A DNA stretch of 6,982 nt, from positions 1 through 6,982 of the forward strand of contig JAPYWO010000058.1 of assembly GCA_028276305.1 (NCBI GenBank), written 5' to 3'. Source of the DNA: Candidatus Thermokryptus sp. (lineage in GTDB: Bacteria; Bacteroidota; Ignavibacteria; Kryptoniales; Kryptoniaceae). Shown one piece after another: positions 6,269-6,982 of the stretch (position 1 is its first letter; every line of letters begins with the position of its first letter). The notes under the pieces are model-generated. The model saw only the letters and a list, made by a program, of their open reading frames with translations. It ran no database searches and was not told where the DNA came from. The position numbers and the translations under genes were made by a program.

Positions 6269-6982
6269 TTACTTTTGAAAAAGTTTTAAAAGTCCTTTTG
6301 CGAAGCTCACCTCAAAAGAAAGTTTTAACTCGCCCCCGAACTGCATTTTGAAAAAAGCAACTTTTTCAATATCAGCCCCGCAAAAGTCAAACTCTTTTAT
6401 TCCCCTCGCTGATAAGTCCTCAAGTATTTTCCACACTAAGAAATGTGATGCAACATCGGAGTTTTTCCCGCTCATCCCCGCTACTATATCGTACCCTTTT
6501 CCTTCCCAAGTTGAAATTCCCCTTGAAGCAAGGATGTCCCCTTGACCGTCAACGAGATAATAAATCTCAAGGATGCCGGATTTGACAAGTTCATTCAGAA
6601 GATTTTTTAAACTTTCAAAGCTGAGGAAAAATTTTCCACCGGTTCTCTCATAGCTTAAAATTTGCTGTTTAGCGAGCACATCTGCTGAATTTGATTTTAA
6701 AACGCTAAAACCAGCCCCTTGAGCTTCTTTTATTTTCCTTTTCAACGAGTTGCTCATCCCTTCCCAAACGAGTTCAATTGAATTGAGATTCAGCACAAAT
6801 GTATATCTTGGCTTAATCTTGTAGCCGAGCCATTTGAATTGTCTTATGTCATAAATCGTGTGGTGGAGCTTGAATGTAAAGAAATCAATTTTTTTGACTA
6901 TGTGCATGTGAAGTTTTAAAATTGACTCATTTTTTTCAATGATTTCCTTCTGCCTTTTTTCGGTTTGAAAATTTTTGAAAAT
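6269..6982 (-). CDS. FemAB/CelD-like GNAT acyltransferase (5' end cut off by window)
   Basis: This is the C-terminal 237 residues of a GNAT-fold acyltransferase of the FemAB/CelD (Acetyltransf_6-like) type. Such proteins transfer amino-acyl or acyl groups to cell-wall peptides or polysaccharides. An ATG at 6905-6907 would give 212 residues, but the frame stays open through all 25 codons to the window edge and that ATG has no Shine-Dalgarno, so the gene most likely starts outside. Family signs, numbered from the edge, are the LGYKIKPRYTFVLNL strand region (52-66), the basic helix SLKRKIKEAQGAGFSV (79-94), the hydrophobic strand ILEIYYLVD (137-145), and the C-terminal signature FDFCGADIEKVAFFKMQFGGEL (198-219). 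The last matches the 'G...FK..FGGE' end typical of FemAB-like proteins. It is probably cytoplasmic, with no membrane segment visible. Its tight coupling to the flippase suggests modification of a surface glycan precursor. The exact acyl donor and acceptor are unknown. Confidence 0.82.
   Translation of the reverse strand: MFKNFQTEKRQKEIIEKNESILKLHMHIVKKIDFFTFKLHHTIYDIRQFKWLGYKIKPRYTFVLNLNSIELVWEGMSNSLKRKIKEAQGAGFSVLKSNSADVLAKQQILSYERTGGKFFLSFESLKNLLNELVKSGILEIYYLVDGQGDILASRGISTWEGKGYDIVAGMSGKNSDVASHFLVWKILEDLSARGIKEFDFCGADIEKVAFFKMQFGGELKLSFEVSFAKGLLKLFQK

Noticed and set aside
1..6982. Mobile elements, CRISPR arrays, tRNAs or toxin-antitoxin pairs
   Set aside because: Nearly the whole window is accounted for by six ordinary-length genes. 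No terminal inverted repeats, spaced repeats, cloverleaf segments or transposase motifs were seen.

Overview
The window is about 7 kb of a densely packed bacterial chromosome. All six genes lie on the minus strand, so transcription runs from high to low coordinates. The base composition is moderately AT-rich, roughly 40% G+C by spot counting. Proteins are rich in Lys, Glu and Ile, and recognisable Shine-Dalgarno sequences precede three genes. The protein styles (class II fumarase, the 'DLW...DITW' M24 peptidase subgroup, a small SSS transporter) would fit a lineage of the Bacteroidota/Ignavibacteria/Kryptonia neighbourhood, possibly thermophilic. That taxonomic guess is low-confidence inference. 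I see no mobile element, CRISPR array, tRNA, rRNA or riboswitch.

In transcription order, the upstream end (6982 down to 4860) is an envelope or glycan module. It holds the 3' part of a FemAB/CelD-like GNAT acyltransferase, cut by the window edge, and then a Wzx/MVF-type polysaccharide flippase that starts with GTG only 2 nt after the acyltransferase stop. This looks like the trailing end of a surface-polysaccharide locus.

After a 68-nt AT-rich gap comes class II fumarase (3373-4791), with a strong Shine-Dalgarno and a complete catalytic set. A perfect 9-bp G/C-rich hairpin (3340-3363) lies just after its stop codon. It separates fumarase from the last three genes.

Those three genes are closely spaced: an M24 (aminopeptidase P/prolidase-like) metallopeptidase (2122-3303), an SSS-family sodium:solute symporter (678-2102) and a secreted class-A beta-lactamase-like serine hydrolase whose C-terminus is cut by the window start (1-669). 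The gaps are too short for independent promoters to be likely, so they are probably co-transcribed. Peptide breakdown coupled to solute uptake is a plausible shared theme, but it is inferred only from adjacency.

No clearly new biological system is visible. The points most worth checking are the hairpin, which has terminator polarity on the strand with no genes, the apparent loss of the class-A general-base glutamate in the serine hydrolase, the hybrid fumarase/aspartase-like signature in the fumarase, and the peptidase-symporter-hydrolase cluster.
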